Assembly: GCA_016223145.1 (NCBI GenBank)
Contig: JACRPN010000011.1
Coordinates: 1-64,000, forward strand
Direction: 5' to 3'
Length of the DNA stretch: 64,000 bases
Origin: Armatimonadota bacterium
GTDB taxonomy: Bacteria > Armatimonadota > Fimbriimonadia > Fimbriimonadales > Fimbriimonadaceae
Shown: in pieces, positions 43,910 through 52,983 of the stretch
How the letters are laid out: each line of letters starts with the position of its first letter
Position numbering within the stretch: the stretch's first letter is position 1
Translations under genes and position numbers: made by a program
The notes under the pieces: generated by a model
The model's input: the letters and a program-made list of their open reading frames with translations, nothing else
What the model was told of the DNA's origin: nothing
Database searches by the model: none

Positions 43910-44923
43910 TTAGGACTTGCGGCTGGCCACGAGGTCCGCGACGGCATCCAGCAGCTCTCGGCGGCCGCTCTCCGGAAGGACCGACAGCGCTGCTTTCGCC
44001 TCTTCGACGTGCTTCATAGCGGCCTGTTCGGCGTCTTGGAAGGCGCCGCGAGCCCGCATCCAGTCACAGATGAGCCGGAGTTCGTCGTCGGTCACTCCGT
44101 TGCCAAACTTTGCCTTAACGATCTGGCTCTCGTTTTCGGTGAGCTTGTCGCGCAGAGCGATGAGCGGCAGCGTCGCGCAGCCCTCGCGAAAATCGGTGGC
44201 TTTGGGCTTTCCGGTCACGGTCTCAAAGCCGCGATAGTCGAGCAGATCGTCGGCGATCTGGAACGCCATGCCCAGATGATAGCCATAGCGGCCCGCAGCC
44301 TCAATGACTTCGCCCGAAGCCCCCGCTGCCAGCGCTCCGACCTCACAGCAGGTCTGGATGAAGGTCGCCGTCTTCTGGCGCAGGATCTCGAAATGCTCGG
44401 CTTCGGGCAGGTCAAAGTTGCCCCTGGACTCCAGCTCGCGAACTTCGCCCTCGGCGAGATCGACCACCGCGCGTGAGACGTTTCGGATGATCTGGAGGTC
44501 GCCATCCTCCGCGAGGATCGCCATCGCCTTGCTGAGCAGCACGTCGCCGCTCAGGATGCTGGCCGTGTTGCCATAGACCGCCGAAGCGGTGCTCACGCCC
44601 CGGCGCGTAGCGGCGTGGTCGATCACGTCGTCGTGCACGAGGGTCGCCATGTGGATCAGCTCCATGCAGGCGCCTAGCTTGCGCGTCCGATCGGGATCAA
44701 AGCCACAGCCCGTCGCGCCAGCGACCAAGCCAACCAACGCGGGCCGCAGCCGCTTGCCCCCGGCTCGGAGCGTGTGGACGCCGACCTCGCGCACGAGGCG
44801 CACCTGAGACTCAACCTGGTGCTCCAGCTCCTCCTCGACCAGCGCGACCTCTTTGGCGATCTGCGCCAGGAGCTGCGGGTCGATTTGGCCCTCGGCCATT
44901 TGGACAAATGCGGAATGGCTCAC
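43910..44923 (-). CDS. polyprenyl diphosphate synthase (class I, trans)
   Basis: 337 residues. FARM HDDVIDHAATRRG, second Asp motif QIADDLLDYRG, GGKRLRPALV and GDVLLSKAMAI. Makes the long-chain prenyl diphosphate for the quinone tail. GTG 44923 overlaps the ubiE/menG stop (GTGA) and has GGGGGAG seven bases upstream, so this start is preferred to 44938. Paired with MenG, so probably for menaquinone. Confidence 0.93.
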   Translation of the reverse strand: MSHSAFVQMAEGQIDPQLLAQIAKEVALVEEELEHQVESQVRLVREVGVHTLRAGGKRLRPALVGLVAGATGCGFDPDRTRKLGACMELIHMATLVHDDVIDHAATRRGVSTASAVYGNTASILSGDVLLSKAMAILAEDGDLQIIRNVSRAVVDLAEGEVRELESRGNFDLPEAEHFEILRQKTATFIQTCCEVGALAAGASGEVIEAAGRYGYHLGMAFQIADDLLDYRGFETVTGKPKATDFREGCATLPLIALRDKLTENESQIVKAKFGNGVTDDELRLICDWMRARGAFQDAEQAAMKHVEEAKAALSVLPESGRRELLDAVADLVASRKS

Positions 44924-45723
44924 GGCTTTCTCCCCCACACGATGCAGATGTTGCCGAACAGCCGGTTTTTCCAGCGCACGTCGATGAGCCCAGCCGCCTC
45001 GAAGGACTCTTTGAGCTGCTGCCGCGTGGCGAAGGTCTCGGCGGACTTGGGAAGATAGGTGTAGGCGTCCTTGCTGCCGAACAGCCGCCCGAGGGTTGGC
45101 AGACCGAACTGACTGACCAGCTTTGATACCCCGCGAATCAGGGGGTTGTCGGGGATCGCCATATCCACCGAGACAAACCTTCCGCCAGGCTTCAAAACGC
45201 GAACCACCTCACGCAGGCCCTTGCCCATGTCGGCGAGATTGCGAAGGCCCCAACCCACTGTCACGGCGTCGAAGGTCTCCGAGGCAAACGGCAGAGCGCA
45301 GGCATCGGCGAGCGAAAGGCGCTTGGTGTTCAGCTTTTCTGCGGCGCGCTGAAGCATCGGCGCGCAATAGTCGGCGCCGACGACGAGCCCACTGGGCTCC
45401 ACCAAGACTCCCGCCTCGCCCCTTGAGGGAGAGGCCGGTGAGCGAAGCGAACCGGGTGAGGGGGTCGACTCGAAAGCGACAGCCTTCCTCAGCGGAACAA
45501 GGAAATCACCCGTTCCACAGCAGATATCCAGCGCCCTATCGCCCATCTTCAGGTTCAAGAGGGCCACGGCCTGTTCGCGCCAGGCGCGATGTCGGGAGAA
45601 GGACATGATGGAGTTGACGCGGTCATAAGAGGGCGCGATCTCGGCAAACATCTGCCGGACCGTCTCCCGCTTTTCCTCTCCCTGGGCGCGCCAGGGGGCC
45701 TTATCCGCCTGTGCCAAATCCAT
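44920..45723 (-). CDS. menG: demethylmenaquinone/ubiquinone methyltransferase with an in-frame repeat insertion
   Basis: 267 residues. MFAEIAPSYDRVNSIMSFSR, SAM motif ALDICCGTGDFLVPL, VGADYCAPML, VGWGLRNLADMGKGLREVVR, FVSVDMAIPDNPLIRGV. Last methylation in quinone synthesis (UbiE/MenG family). Between LVPLRKAV and SGLVVGAD, 28 residues (STPSPGSLRSPASPSRGEAG) come from a CCCCCTCACCC-family repeat (45394-45477). TAGAAT 14 bases before the ATG gives a short leader. Confidence 0.92.
   Translation of the reverse strand: MDLAQADKAPWRAQGEEKRETVRQMFAEIAPSYDRVNSIMSFSRHRAWREQAVALLNLKMGDRALDICCGTGDFLVPLRKAVAFESTPSPGSLRSPASPSRGEAGVLVEPSGLVVGADYCAPMLQRAAEKLNTKRLSLADACALPFASETFDAVTVGWGLRNLADMGKGLREVVRVLKPGGRFVSVDMAIPDNPLIRGVSKLVSQFGLPTLGRLFGSKDAYTYLPKSAETFATRQQLKESFEAAGLIDVRWKNRLFGNICIVWGRKP
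45394..45477. repeat. CCCCCTCACCC-family repeat in frame in menG
   Basis: 84 bp (28 codons). The reverse complement reads CCCCCTCACCCGGTTCGCTT ... CCTCTCCCTCAAGGGGCGAG, the same ends as the copies at 55135 and 59637 with a shorter middle. Confidence 0.75.
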
Positions 45724-45930
45724 CCTCGAAGGTCCAGATTCTACCTTGACGCAGGGCGAATTTTCAGAAGAGAGTGAAAGTTATGAATGTCGCCCCGGGG
45801 GATCCGATGCGGCCTTGGCCGAAGGCAGGACAAGCCAGAAAGCTCCTCGCCCTGCGCGCGAGCTGAAGCTCGCTTTCCCCGAAATGGCGGGGTAATCCCC
45901 GCGCTCCGTCCCTCAGTCCCCATCGATCAA

Positions 45931-45953
45931 GGCAGACTGAGAGTCTGCCCCAC
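45931..45953. repeat. third copy of the GGCAGACTGAGAGTCTGCC palindrome
   Basis: Matches 23495-23517 over all 23 positions including the CCCCAC flank. The 45724-45983 spacer has nothing else but CTCCGTCCCTCAGTCCC-type runs. Confidence 0.75.
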
Positions 45954-45983
45954 GAGTTCTCCGAGTCCCCCGTCCCATTGTCA

Positions 45984-47057
45984 CTACAGCATTCGAGGCG
46001 TGAAGTCCGTCTTCGGCGTCACCCTGCGGCAGTAGGCCGCCATCAGCCTCGCGCAGTTCTCGACGTCCGCCAGCGACAGCAGCTCCACCGGCGTGTGCAT
46101 GTACCGAAGCGCCACCCCCAGAATCCCCACCGCCATGCCCGACATGTTGATTTGCATCGCGTTGCCGTCCGTCCCCGTGCCCGCAGGCTCGACGTCCACC
46201 TGATACGGAATCTTGTCCTCCTTGGCGGCCTCGATCAGGGTCTTGAAGACGACGGGGTTGGCGTTCGGGCCGCGCATGACCGAGGGCCCCTTGCCCACGT
46301 CGAGCTGCCCGTAGCGCGACTTGCTGAGGCCAGGGTAGTCCACCGCGTGGTTCACGTCCACCGCAAGTCCCGTCTGTGCCCCAATACCAAAGGCGGCGGT
46401 GCGCGCCCCACGCAAGCCGATCTCCTCCTGCACCGTGGCGACCGCATAGACGCCCACGCCCTTATCCAGGCCGCCGTCTTCTCTCAAGAGCCGAAGCGCT
46501 TCAGCAACGATGAAGCTTCCCATCTTGTTGTCGAAACCGCGGGCCGTGGCGCGGTCGCCGAGGAGCGCCTGAAACTCCACTTGAAACGTCGCCACATCGC
46601 CCAGCGACACGAGCTTCTCCGCTTCGGCACGGGTGCTTGCGCCGATATCGATCCAGAGGTCGCGCAGCTCCACCTTTTTGCGGCGCTCTTCCTCGTCCAG
46701 CAGGTGGATCGCCTTGCGCCCGATGACGCCTGGCACGCGCTTCTTGCCGTGCACCCACACACGCTGGCCCACGGGAATCGTGCCGTCGTGCCCGCCAATG
46801 CCCTTGAAATAGAGGTAGCCCTGATCGTCGATGTAGTGGACGATGAAGCCGATCTCATCCATGTGCCCGGCGAGCATGATCTTCATCTTCGCGTCGGGGT
46901 TCAGAATCGCGGCGACGTTGCCGTGGACGTCGGTCGTCACCTTGTCGGCGAAGGGGCCGGTGTAGGCACGATAGACCTCAGCGGCGCGTTCCTCATAGCC
47001 CGAGGGGCTGGGCGTGTTGACGATCTCCTTCAGAAAGTGCAGCGACTCCTTGCGCAT
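45984..47057 (-). CDS. M42-family glutamyl aminopeptidase
   Basis: 357 residues. Dimetal peptidase: LAGHMDEIGFIVHYID, RGFDNKMGSF with the bridging Asp, VATVQEEIGLRGA with the catalytic Glu, AVDVNHAVDYPG, and RYMHTPVELLSL with the last His. TET-type aminopeptidases of this family form large cytosolic assemblies. ATG 47057 fits the family N-terminus (MRKESLHFLKEIVNTPSPSG); CAAACT lies six bases upstream. Divergent from NDH-2. Confidence 0.93.
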   Translation of the reverse strand: MRKESLHFLKEIVNTPSPSGYEERAAEVYRAYTGPFADKVTTDVHGNVAAILNPDAKMKIMLAGHMDEIGFIVHYIDDQGYLYFKGIGGHDGTIPVGQRVWVHGKKRVPGVIGRKAIHLLDEEERRKKVELRDLWIDIGASTRAEAEKLVSLGDVATFQVEFQALLGDRATARGFDNKMGSFIVAEALRLLREDGGLDKGVGVYAVATVQEEIGLRGARTAAFGIGAQTGLAVDVNHAVDYPGLSKSRYGQLDVGKGPSVMRGPNANPVVFKTLIEAAKEDKIPYQVDVEPAGTGTDGNAMQINMSGMAVGILGVALRYMHTPVELLSLADVENCARLMAAYCRRVTPKTDFTPRML

Positions 47058-47158
47058 GAATGGAGTTTGGCAGAAGGCCAAGATCGAGTGGCAGGCCCTG
47101 ACAGAAAGCATCGTCCTTTCGATGGGGGCCGGCCGATTTCAAACGTAGCTATGAATGT

Positions 47159-48454
47159 ATGGACTCGCGCGGGGCGTTCCCCACGGTCGTCATCGTCGGT
47201 GCAGGATTTGGCGGACTCTGGGCTGCCCGAGCCCTGAGGAAAGCTCGCGTCCAGGTGGTGCTCATCGACCGCAACAACCACCACGTGTTTCAGCCCCTGC
47301 TCTACCAGGTCGCCACCGCAGCGCTTTCGCCAGCCGACATTGCCCAGCCGATCCGCAGCATTCTGAGGGGACAGGGCAACCTGGAAGTGCTGATGGCCGA
47401 AGTGGTGGGGGTCAACTTGGGGTCGAACTGCGTGCAGCTCAAGCGGCCAGGTGCGAGCGGCGCGGACCCGACTCAGGAACTCCCGTTCGACTATCTCATC
47501 CTGGCGCCGGGGTCGCGCCACAGCCACTTTGGGCATGACGAGTGGGAGCCCAACGCGCCCGGACTCAAGACCCTCGACGACGCCACCGCGATGCGCTCGC
47601 GCATTCTCCTAGCCTTTGAGCAGGCCGAATCGGAGCCGGACCCCGCCGAGCGTGCCGGATGGCTGACCTTCGTCGTTGTTGGCGGCGGACCCACCGGCGT
47701 CGAACTGGCGGGGTCCCTTTCGGAAATCGCCTTCCGCTCGCTGGGGCGGGAGTTCTCAAACGTGCAGCCAGAAAACGCCAAGGTGCTCTTGATCGAGGCC
47801 GGCGAGCGGCTCTTGCCCCACTTTCCGCCCGATCTTTCGGCCGCAACCCAGCGGAGCTTGGAACGGATGGGGGTCGAGGTGCGCACGGGCGTAAAGGTCG
47901 AAGACGTCTCCGAGCGAGAAGTGAAGACCAGCCAGGGAGTGGTGCCGACCCGGACCGTCCTCTGGGCCGCGGGCAACGTGGCGTCACCCTTGACCAGGAT
48001 GCTCGAAGCGCCGGTGGATCGCACCGGCAGGGTTCTGGTGAATCCGGATTGCTCGGCGCCGGGGCATCCCAAGGTCTTCGTCATCGGCGATGCCATGTGC
48101 CTTAACGATGAGGCGGGTGCGCCACTCCCAGGGGTCGCTCAAGTGGCGATGCAGCAGGGCGACTATGTGGCCCAAACCATCGCCTCGGAGGTCGCGGGCA
48201 CCTCTCCGGCAGGCAAGAGGAAGCCGTTCCATTACGTGGACAAGGGGATCATGGCGACGATCGGGCGGCGGCAGGCCGTGTGTGTGATCGGCGGCAGAAA
48301 GTTCAAGGGCCCGATAGCCTGGATGCTGTGGCTGACCATTCACATCTGGTATTTGATCGGCTTTCGCAACAGGCTGCTCGTACTGCTCAACTGGGCTTGG
48401 ATGTATGTGACCTTCCAGCGCCCCGCCAGGCTGATCACGGGCAGGCGGCGATAG
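47159..48454 (+). CDS. ndh: type II NADH dehydrogenase
   Basis: 431 residues. FAD-binding VVIVGAGFGGLWAARAL, QPLLYQVATAALSPADIAQP, NAD-binding VVVGGGPTGVELAGSL, VFVIGDAMCL, and QVAMQQGDYVAQ. The C-terminal helices (AWMLWLTIHIWYLIGFRNRL) anchor it in the membrane. Single-subunit, non-proton-pumping entry of electrons into menaquinone, whose synthesis genes lie opposite. Confidence 0.94.
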   Translation: MDSRGAFPTVVIVGAGFGGLWAARALRKARVQVVLIDRNNHHVFQPLLYQVATAALSPADIAQPIRSILRGQGNLEVLMAEVVGVNLGSNCVQLKRPGASGADPTQELPFDYLILAPGSRHSHFGHDEWEPNAPGLKTLDDATAMRSRILLAFEQAESEPDPAERAGWLTFVVVGGGPTGVELAGSLSEIAFRSLGREFSNVQPENAKVLLIEAGERLLPHFPPDLSAATQRSLERMGVEVRTGVKVEDVSEREVKTSQGVVPTRTVLWAAGNVASPLTRMLEAPVDRTGRVLVNPDCSAPGHPKVFVIGDAMCLNDEAGAPLPGVAQVAMQQGDYVAQTIASEVAGTSPAGKRKPFHYVDKGIMATIGRRQAVCVIGGRKFKGPIAWMLWLTIHIWYLIGFRNRLLVLLNWAWMYVTFQRPARLITGRRR

Positions 48455-48805
48455 GCCATCCCTCGGCTGCGATGGGAGACAGGTTGGGTTGTTTCGGGGG
48501 TGGCAGGCACTTCCCCAATTTCCACTCCTCTATAGGGAGATGAGGAGTGAGGCGATTCCGCCGGGACGGTGGGCGGCAGCCAGCCTTCCACCATTCGCCT
48601 CTCGCTTCTCGCCTCTCGCCTCTCGCCTCTCGCCCCCTACGAGGCGGAGACGCAATTCCCTGTTTGCATTCCCTAAAACACTGAGGAGTGAGGGAAATAG
48701 AAGGGAGGTGTAGGGTTCGGGGTCTGGGGTCTGGGGTCTGGAAGAGACACACCGTAGACCCCAGACCCCACACCATACCTATCCCACGTCCCCACTTTCA
48801 CTCGG
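48455..48805. repeat. repeat-rich spacer after ndh
   Basis: No gene. Includes CACTCCTC...GAGGAGTG arms, (CGCCTCT)n from about 48596 to 48636, CCCTAAAACACTGAGGAGTG (48671-48690, repeated with one change at 54722), and GGGTCTG heptads with their reverse-complement arm (48718-48775). Confidence 0.7.
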
Positions 48806-48809
48806 TCCT

Positions 48810-49571
48810 TCAGCCTCGCCTGCGCCGCAAGAGGGCCATCGAGCCGGCCGCTAGCGCGAGCATCGCCGAAGGCTCTGGAACGGGTGTCAGATCGACGCTC
48901 ATATGCAGGCCGGCGATCCAAGGGGTGCCGTCGTTCGGCGAATTGTAGTTCGGCAGCATCTGAAGCTCGATCAGGTCGCCTGCGGCGACCTGCATGGTGA
49001 GGGCTCCAGCTCCGCCCGTACCGGCAGCAAAGGAGAGCGGACTCGCCGAGGTGTAGTTGTCGTTGAACGAGGTGAACCCTTCTGTCAACAGGTTCCCGTT
49101 GAGCAACAGCCGCCAGTTCATGCCGCGCGGCAGCGTTTTGGCGGACATCCAAGTGTCCCCGGCCACGACCGCGGTACCCGCCGTCGGCGCCGTAAAGAAC
49201 AGCGCTGTGTAATTGGTGCCGGTCCGCCCCGGGTCATTCCCGTGCATCATGATGCTGTCGGCGGGCGCATCCAAGCCGTGCGTGTTCGCGTGGGCGGCGT
49301 CGATCTTGGCCCAGAAGGGCACGTGCAGATGCTGGGGATAGGGATCGTCGGCCCACGCTCTCAAGTTTGAGCCGTCACCGAACCAGTCGGCCTGGTTCAC
49401 CCCGAAAAGCTGAGTGGGGTTCTTGTACAGAGACCACTGGCCCATCGGGTTGTTGACGTCGCTCCAGTCGTTGACAATATCGAAAAAGCTGGCCTGCGCC
49501 ATTGCTGCCGTTAGCGCTGCAACGGAACATGCGACAGCCCGTCTCGTAAAAGATCGGGACGCAAAACTCAT
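48810..49571 (-). CDS. PEP-CTERM sorting-domain exported protein
   Basis: 253 residues. Signal peptide (FTRRAVACSVAALTAAMAQA), extracellular region with many Trp and Asn, and C-terminal VPEPSA, hydrophobic helix, RRRRG. ATG 49571 with AAGGAG ten bases upstream. A 16-bp dyad shared with other surface genes lies 184 bp upstream. Confidence 0.92.
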   Translation of the reverse strand: MSFASRSFTRRAVACSVAALTAAMAQASFFDIVNDWSDVNNPMGQWSLYKNPTQLFGVNQADWFGDGSNLRAWADDPYPQHLHVPFWAKIDAAHANTHGLDAPADSIMMHGNDPGRTGTNYTALFFTAPTAGTAVVAGDTWMSAKTLPRGMNWRLLLNGNLLTEGFTSFNDNYTSASPLSFAAGTGGAGALTMQVAAGDLIELQMLPNYNSPNDGTPWIAGLHMSVDLTPVPEPSAMLALAAGSMALLRRRRG

Positions 49572-49754
49572 GTTCTAACACTCCTTTTCTGATCGCGGCA
49601 ACTCATAGTGCTGAGCCGCACGCTTGCTGCCGGAGGTTCCTCGTCGAGAAACGCCCAGGCACAAGAACCCTAAGACCGGAGACTTGCCCTGGTTCCGGGT
49701 CCAAACTAATCTTAGTTCAAGAATGGCCCCTATTTGGGGCTCGATAGGCTCAAA

Positions 49755-49770
49755 ACAGCAATTCTGCTGG
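49755..49770. promoter_or_regulatory. 16-bp dyad upstream of a PEP-CTERM gene
   Basis: ACAGCAATTCTGCTGG matches the 61831 element at 11 of 16 positions and has CAGCA/TGCTG symmetry. It is the weakest of the four copies and farthest from its gene. Confidence 0.35.
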
Positions 49771-49811
49771 GCGGAAAAACGCACCGATTGCGCCAATGAA
49801 CCTATCTATAA

Positions 49812-51800
49812 CTATTTGTCCACATAGCACCCCAGGGCGCTTTCCATCATCGTCGGGGCCGGGGTCGTCATGTTCACCCCTTTCGTGCCGTTCTTCATCC
49901 ACGTCGCCGAGGTGGGATAGGCGTCGGCCCCGCCAAGGTCCAGAAACACCCCCAGGCACAGGCACCTGAGCCTAATGCTGCCCGCCGCGTGCTCGTTGGC
50001 TTTGCCGAGGGTCGTGCCGCTGGACTCATATTTGTCATCCCCCGCCAGGTCGGCGAAGATGCCGATGCCGTTGGCGTTGCCCGCGCCCAGACTCAGGTTC
50101 GGCGCCTGGTGGGTGTCGTTCCCTGCTCGATCCAGCAGCCAGCCGACGCTGAAATCGTGCCCCGCGCCCTGCGCCATGTTCATCGGGGCGAGATAGGTGT
50201 CGTCGCCCTCGGTGTCCTCCAGATAGCCGATCGCGAAGTGCGCCGAGGCCCCCTGCACGTACCATTGCCCCTCGTAGCGGTCGCTCCCGCCGGTGTCCCA
50301 GAGCATGCCGACCCCCTCCCAATAGCCCGCTCCCTGCCCAAACAGCGCGCAGGAATAGCGGTCGTTCCCCGCCACGTCGAAGAGGATCCCCACACCGCCC
50401 GCCAGGCTGTGGCTATCGAGATAGTCGCCTCGGCGGCCGTTGCCCGCGCCCTGCGCCATGTTGGTGTTGTGCTGGGCGCTCTGGGCGCTGGGGAAGTCGA
50501 TCACCTTGTCCTCGGCAAGATATTGGTCGTCGCCGGAGCGGTCCACCAGATACCCGGCGCCCAGGGTCTGCCCGACTCCCTGAACCTGAAGAAACCCGCG
50601 GTAGATGTCCTTTCCGCTCAGGTCTTCGAGGATTCCCTCGCCAAGCATTGCGAAGCCCTCGGAATCCTGATAGGCGTCGTAGGTGTCGTCGCCCTCCTTA
50701 TCGAGCAGCTGGGCGAAGCCGCACCGGCCCGAGGCCAATCCGGGTGTATGCGAGCGGTAAAGGTCGTTGCCTTGAAGATCGACGAGCACCGAGACCCCCA
50801 GCACCGCTCCGCCAGGTCCAGGCCTGTTGCTGGCGGGTTTGCGCCCGGCGAACTGGTTGACCGGAGTCGTCGCGAGTCTGGGGTCACTGAGGTATCTATC
50901 GTTGCCGGAGGCGTCGATGAGCACGGAAGCCCAGTTGGTTTCGGACCGGGTTGCCGGAGCGTTGAGATAGGTGTCGTCGCCACCGGTGTCGATCACCAAG
51001 AGGCAGGGGCGGTCGATGTGGGAGGTGTTGGACCCGCCGGTGAGGACCACCCAGCCCCAGGGCGTGTCGAAGGTGGCCTCGTACTTGGCGTCTTTGGGAA
51101 CGGATTTGACCCAGTCCGCTGCGGTCTGCGCCGCGAGGGCAATATCGTGCGAAGCCGCCAGCATGTAGCCGAGGTCGAACTGCGAAAAGGCTTTGCGCTG
51201 ATCTTCGAACCCGCCTCCGGCCTCGTCATCCGCAAAGGGCTGGCACAGCAGCGCATAGGCTCGAGGCACGTTCATGTTCCGGATCGCCAAGTTCCGAAAC
51301 GTCCTGGCCCGCTTCATGACGGAGAGCACGAGGGTCGCGGCTTCCTGGACGGGCTGAGGAACGGCTTTGAAATCGCCCCGCGACCCCTTGTCGCCGAACT
51401 CCTCGAACCAAGCCTTGACGAGGCCCGCCAAGGCGCCGGGCTTCTTGGCGTTAGCCTCCTCTGCGGCGTTGGGATTGCCGAGCAGCGTGCGGCGCATGGG
51501 CACACCCAGAAGTCGGGAAAGCGAACCCACCGCCAGGTTTGGGGTTCCGGCTTGGCCTCCCAACTCGCCTCGCAGAATCGACGCGAAAAACGGCATCCTC
51601 CAGGGATTCTCCGAGCAGGCGTGGTAAAAGGATGGGGAGAATTCGCCAAATCGGAAGAAGCGAAGCAGGTTTTCGTCGAATCGTGCGGTTGCACGAGAAA
51701 GCCCCCCTGCGGCGAGCACCTCATCGAGGGCGGGTTCGAGCGATTCGGGAAGCTGAATGAGAGGACTAGTCAAGGCAAGAAACGCAAGCAGAGGCGTCAT
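49812..51800 (-). CDS. exported protein with about 12 DxxGxDxY repeats
   Basis: 662 residues from ATG 51800 (MTPLLAFLALTSPLIQLPES, signal peptide). The first ~260 residues are helical. From about 290 onward, about 12 units follow, each with a strand ending in hydrophobic-x-D-x-x-G-x-D-x-Y (VIDTGGDDTYL, LIDASGNDRYL, LVDLQGNDLYR, LLDKEGDDTYD, LFDVAGNDRYS, LEDTEGDDTYL and so on), separated by 20-35 residues rich in GQGAG. This suggests a calcium-binding solenoid or propeller on the outside of the cell, different from classical RTX (GGxGxD). Its 5' end overlaps that of the divergent hydrolase gene by 44 bp. Confidence 0.8.
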   Translation of the reverse strand: MTPLLAFLALTSPLIQLPESLEPALDEVLAAGGLSRATARFDENLLRFFRFGEFSPSFYHACSENPWRMPFFASILRGELGGQAGTPNLAVGSLSRLLGVPMRRTLLGNPNAAEEANAKKPGALAGLVKAWFEEFGDKGSRGDFKAVPQPVQEAATLVLSVMKRARTFRNLAIRNMNVPRAYALLCQPFADDEAGGGFEDQRKAFSQFDLGYMLAASHDIALAAQTAADWVKSVPKDAKYEATFDTPWGWVVLTGGSNTSHIDRPCLLVIDTGGDDTYLNAPATRSETNWASVLIDASGNDRYLSDPRLATTPVNQFAGRKPASNRPGPGGAVLGVSVLVDLQGNDLYRSHTPGLASGRCGFAQLLDKEGDDTYDAYQDSEGFAMLGEGILEDLSGKDIYRGFLQVQGVGQTLGAGYLVDRSGDDQYLAEDKVIDFPSAQSAQHNTNMAQGAGNGRRGDYLDSHSLAGGVGILFDVAGNDRYSCALFGQGAGYWEGVGMLWDTGGSDRYEGQWYVQGASAHFAIGYLEDTEGDDTYLAPMNMAQGAGHDFSVGWLLDRAGNDTHQAPNLSLGAGNANGIGIFADLAGDDKYESSGTTLGKANEHAAGSIRLRCLCLGVFLDLGGADAYPTSATWMKNGTKGVNMTTPAPTMMESALGCYVDK

Positions 51801-52983
51801 CGGGCTGCTCCTGGCGCTGGGCTGCGCCATCCCCACTTTAGCCCAATCGCCGGACATTAGGATTCCCCCACCGAGGATCAACTTCGGCCCATGGACGCCC
51901 CTCTCGGAGGAGGGTCCAACCCATCACTACGAGGTGCGCTTTGCTTCCGCAACGCCAAGCGGCTTATCTGCGAACGACACCGTGGTTCTTGACGTGTTCA
52001 TGCCCGCCGTCAGGTCAAGGCCGGTTCCTGCGGTAATCATCCTGCACTACTGGGGCGCGACCGACCTTCGAGTCGAAACCAACCTGGCGCACCGCCTGAA
52101 CGCTCACGGTATTGCGGGCGTGGTGGTCACCCTTCCTTATCACCTCAAGCGCACGCCTCCTGGCAGCCGAACGGGCGCCATGGCGATCTCTTCCGAGCCC
52201 GACAAGCTTATCCAGACGATGGTTCAGAGCGTCTCCGACGTGCGCCGGACCGTAGACTGGGTGGAGAGCCGCAAGGAGTTTGAGGCGGGCATGCTCGGGA
52301 TTTCCGGAACCAGTCTTGGAGCGCTTGTGGCGGCGCTCTCAGTCGGCATTGAGCCGCGCTTGAGACACGCGGCCTTCATGCTGGGCGGAGCCGATCTCGC
52401 CCACATCATCTGGCACTCTTCTCGGGTGGTGCGTCAGCGCGACGAAATGCGATCGGGAGGCTTAACGGAAGAGAAGCTCCGAGCACGTTTGGCTTCTATC
52501 GAGCCCTTGGCCTACCTGTCGGAATCGCAGCTACAATCCTCGTTCGTTATTTCGGCAAAATACGACTCCGTGGTGCCTCCCGAAGACGCCCACAAGCTGA
52601 TCGCGGCCCTGCGCGAACCGAAGACACTCTGGCTGGATTCAGGGCACTATGGCGGGTTCTTGGTGGAGAAACAGGTCCAGGCGGCAATGGCGGATTACTT
52701 CGACCGATCCTTCGGCGGCCGGCCGTTTTCGCCACCCGAGCGGGTGTTCGCTCCCGTGATCCGGTTCGGTATGGAAGCCAACACGGACACCCAGCTCCAG
52801 GTGGTTCTGGGGCTCGATTTCTGGCGCTGGAACGCCAAAGGCGATGCCTTCGCCACGGCGATCTTCACGCCGCGCGGGCCCCAAGCCTTTATCGGCGTCG
52901 CAGCATCGAAGGGGTTGGCGATCGGCGTTTCGGTGCGGTCCGGCAAGGTCTCTCCGGGGTTCTTTTGGAGTCAGGTGCTATGA
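51757..52983 (+). CDS. exported alpha/beta hydrolase
   Basis: 408 residues. Signal peptide RGVIGLLLALGCAIPTLAQ. Hydrolase domain: oxyanion strand AVIILHYWGATD, nucleophile Ser in GISGTSLGAL, Asp in SAKYDSVVPPEDA, His in LDSGHYGGFLV. The last 90 residues form a further beta region. Esterase or acetylxylan esterase-like activity is plausible; no substrate is readable. Its signal-peptide codons are antisense to those of the divergent gene. ATGA overlap with the GNAT gene. Confidence 0.85.
   Translation: MRGLVKARNASRGVIGLLLALGCAIPTLAQSPDIRIPPPRINFGPWTPLSEEGPTHHYEVRFASATPSGLSANDTVVLDVFMPAVRSRPVPAVIILHYWGATDLRVETNLAHRLNAHGIAGVVVTLPYHLKRTPPGSRTGAMAISSEPDKLIQTMVQSVSDVRRTVDWVESRKEFEAGMLGISGTSLGALVAALSVGIEPRLRHAAFMLGGADLAHIIWHSSRVVRQRDEMRSGGLTEEKLRARLASIEPLAYLSESQLQSSFVISAKYDSVVPPEDAHKLIAALREPKTLWLDSGHYGGFLVEKQVQAAMADYFDRSFGGRPFSPPERVFAPVIRFGMEANTDTQLQVVLGLDFWRWNAKGDAFATAIFTPRGPQAFIGVAASKGLAIGVSVRSGKVSPGFFWSQVL

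Noticed and set aside
49989-51860. Plus-strand frame of 623 codons
   Set aside because: Antisense to the DxxGxDxY repeat protein; no protein-like features.
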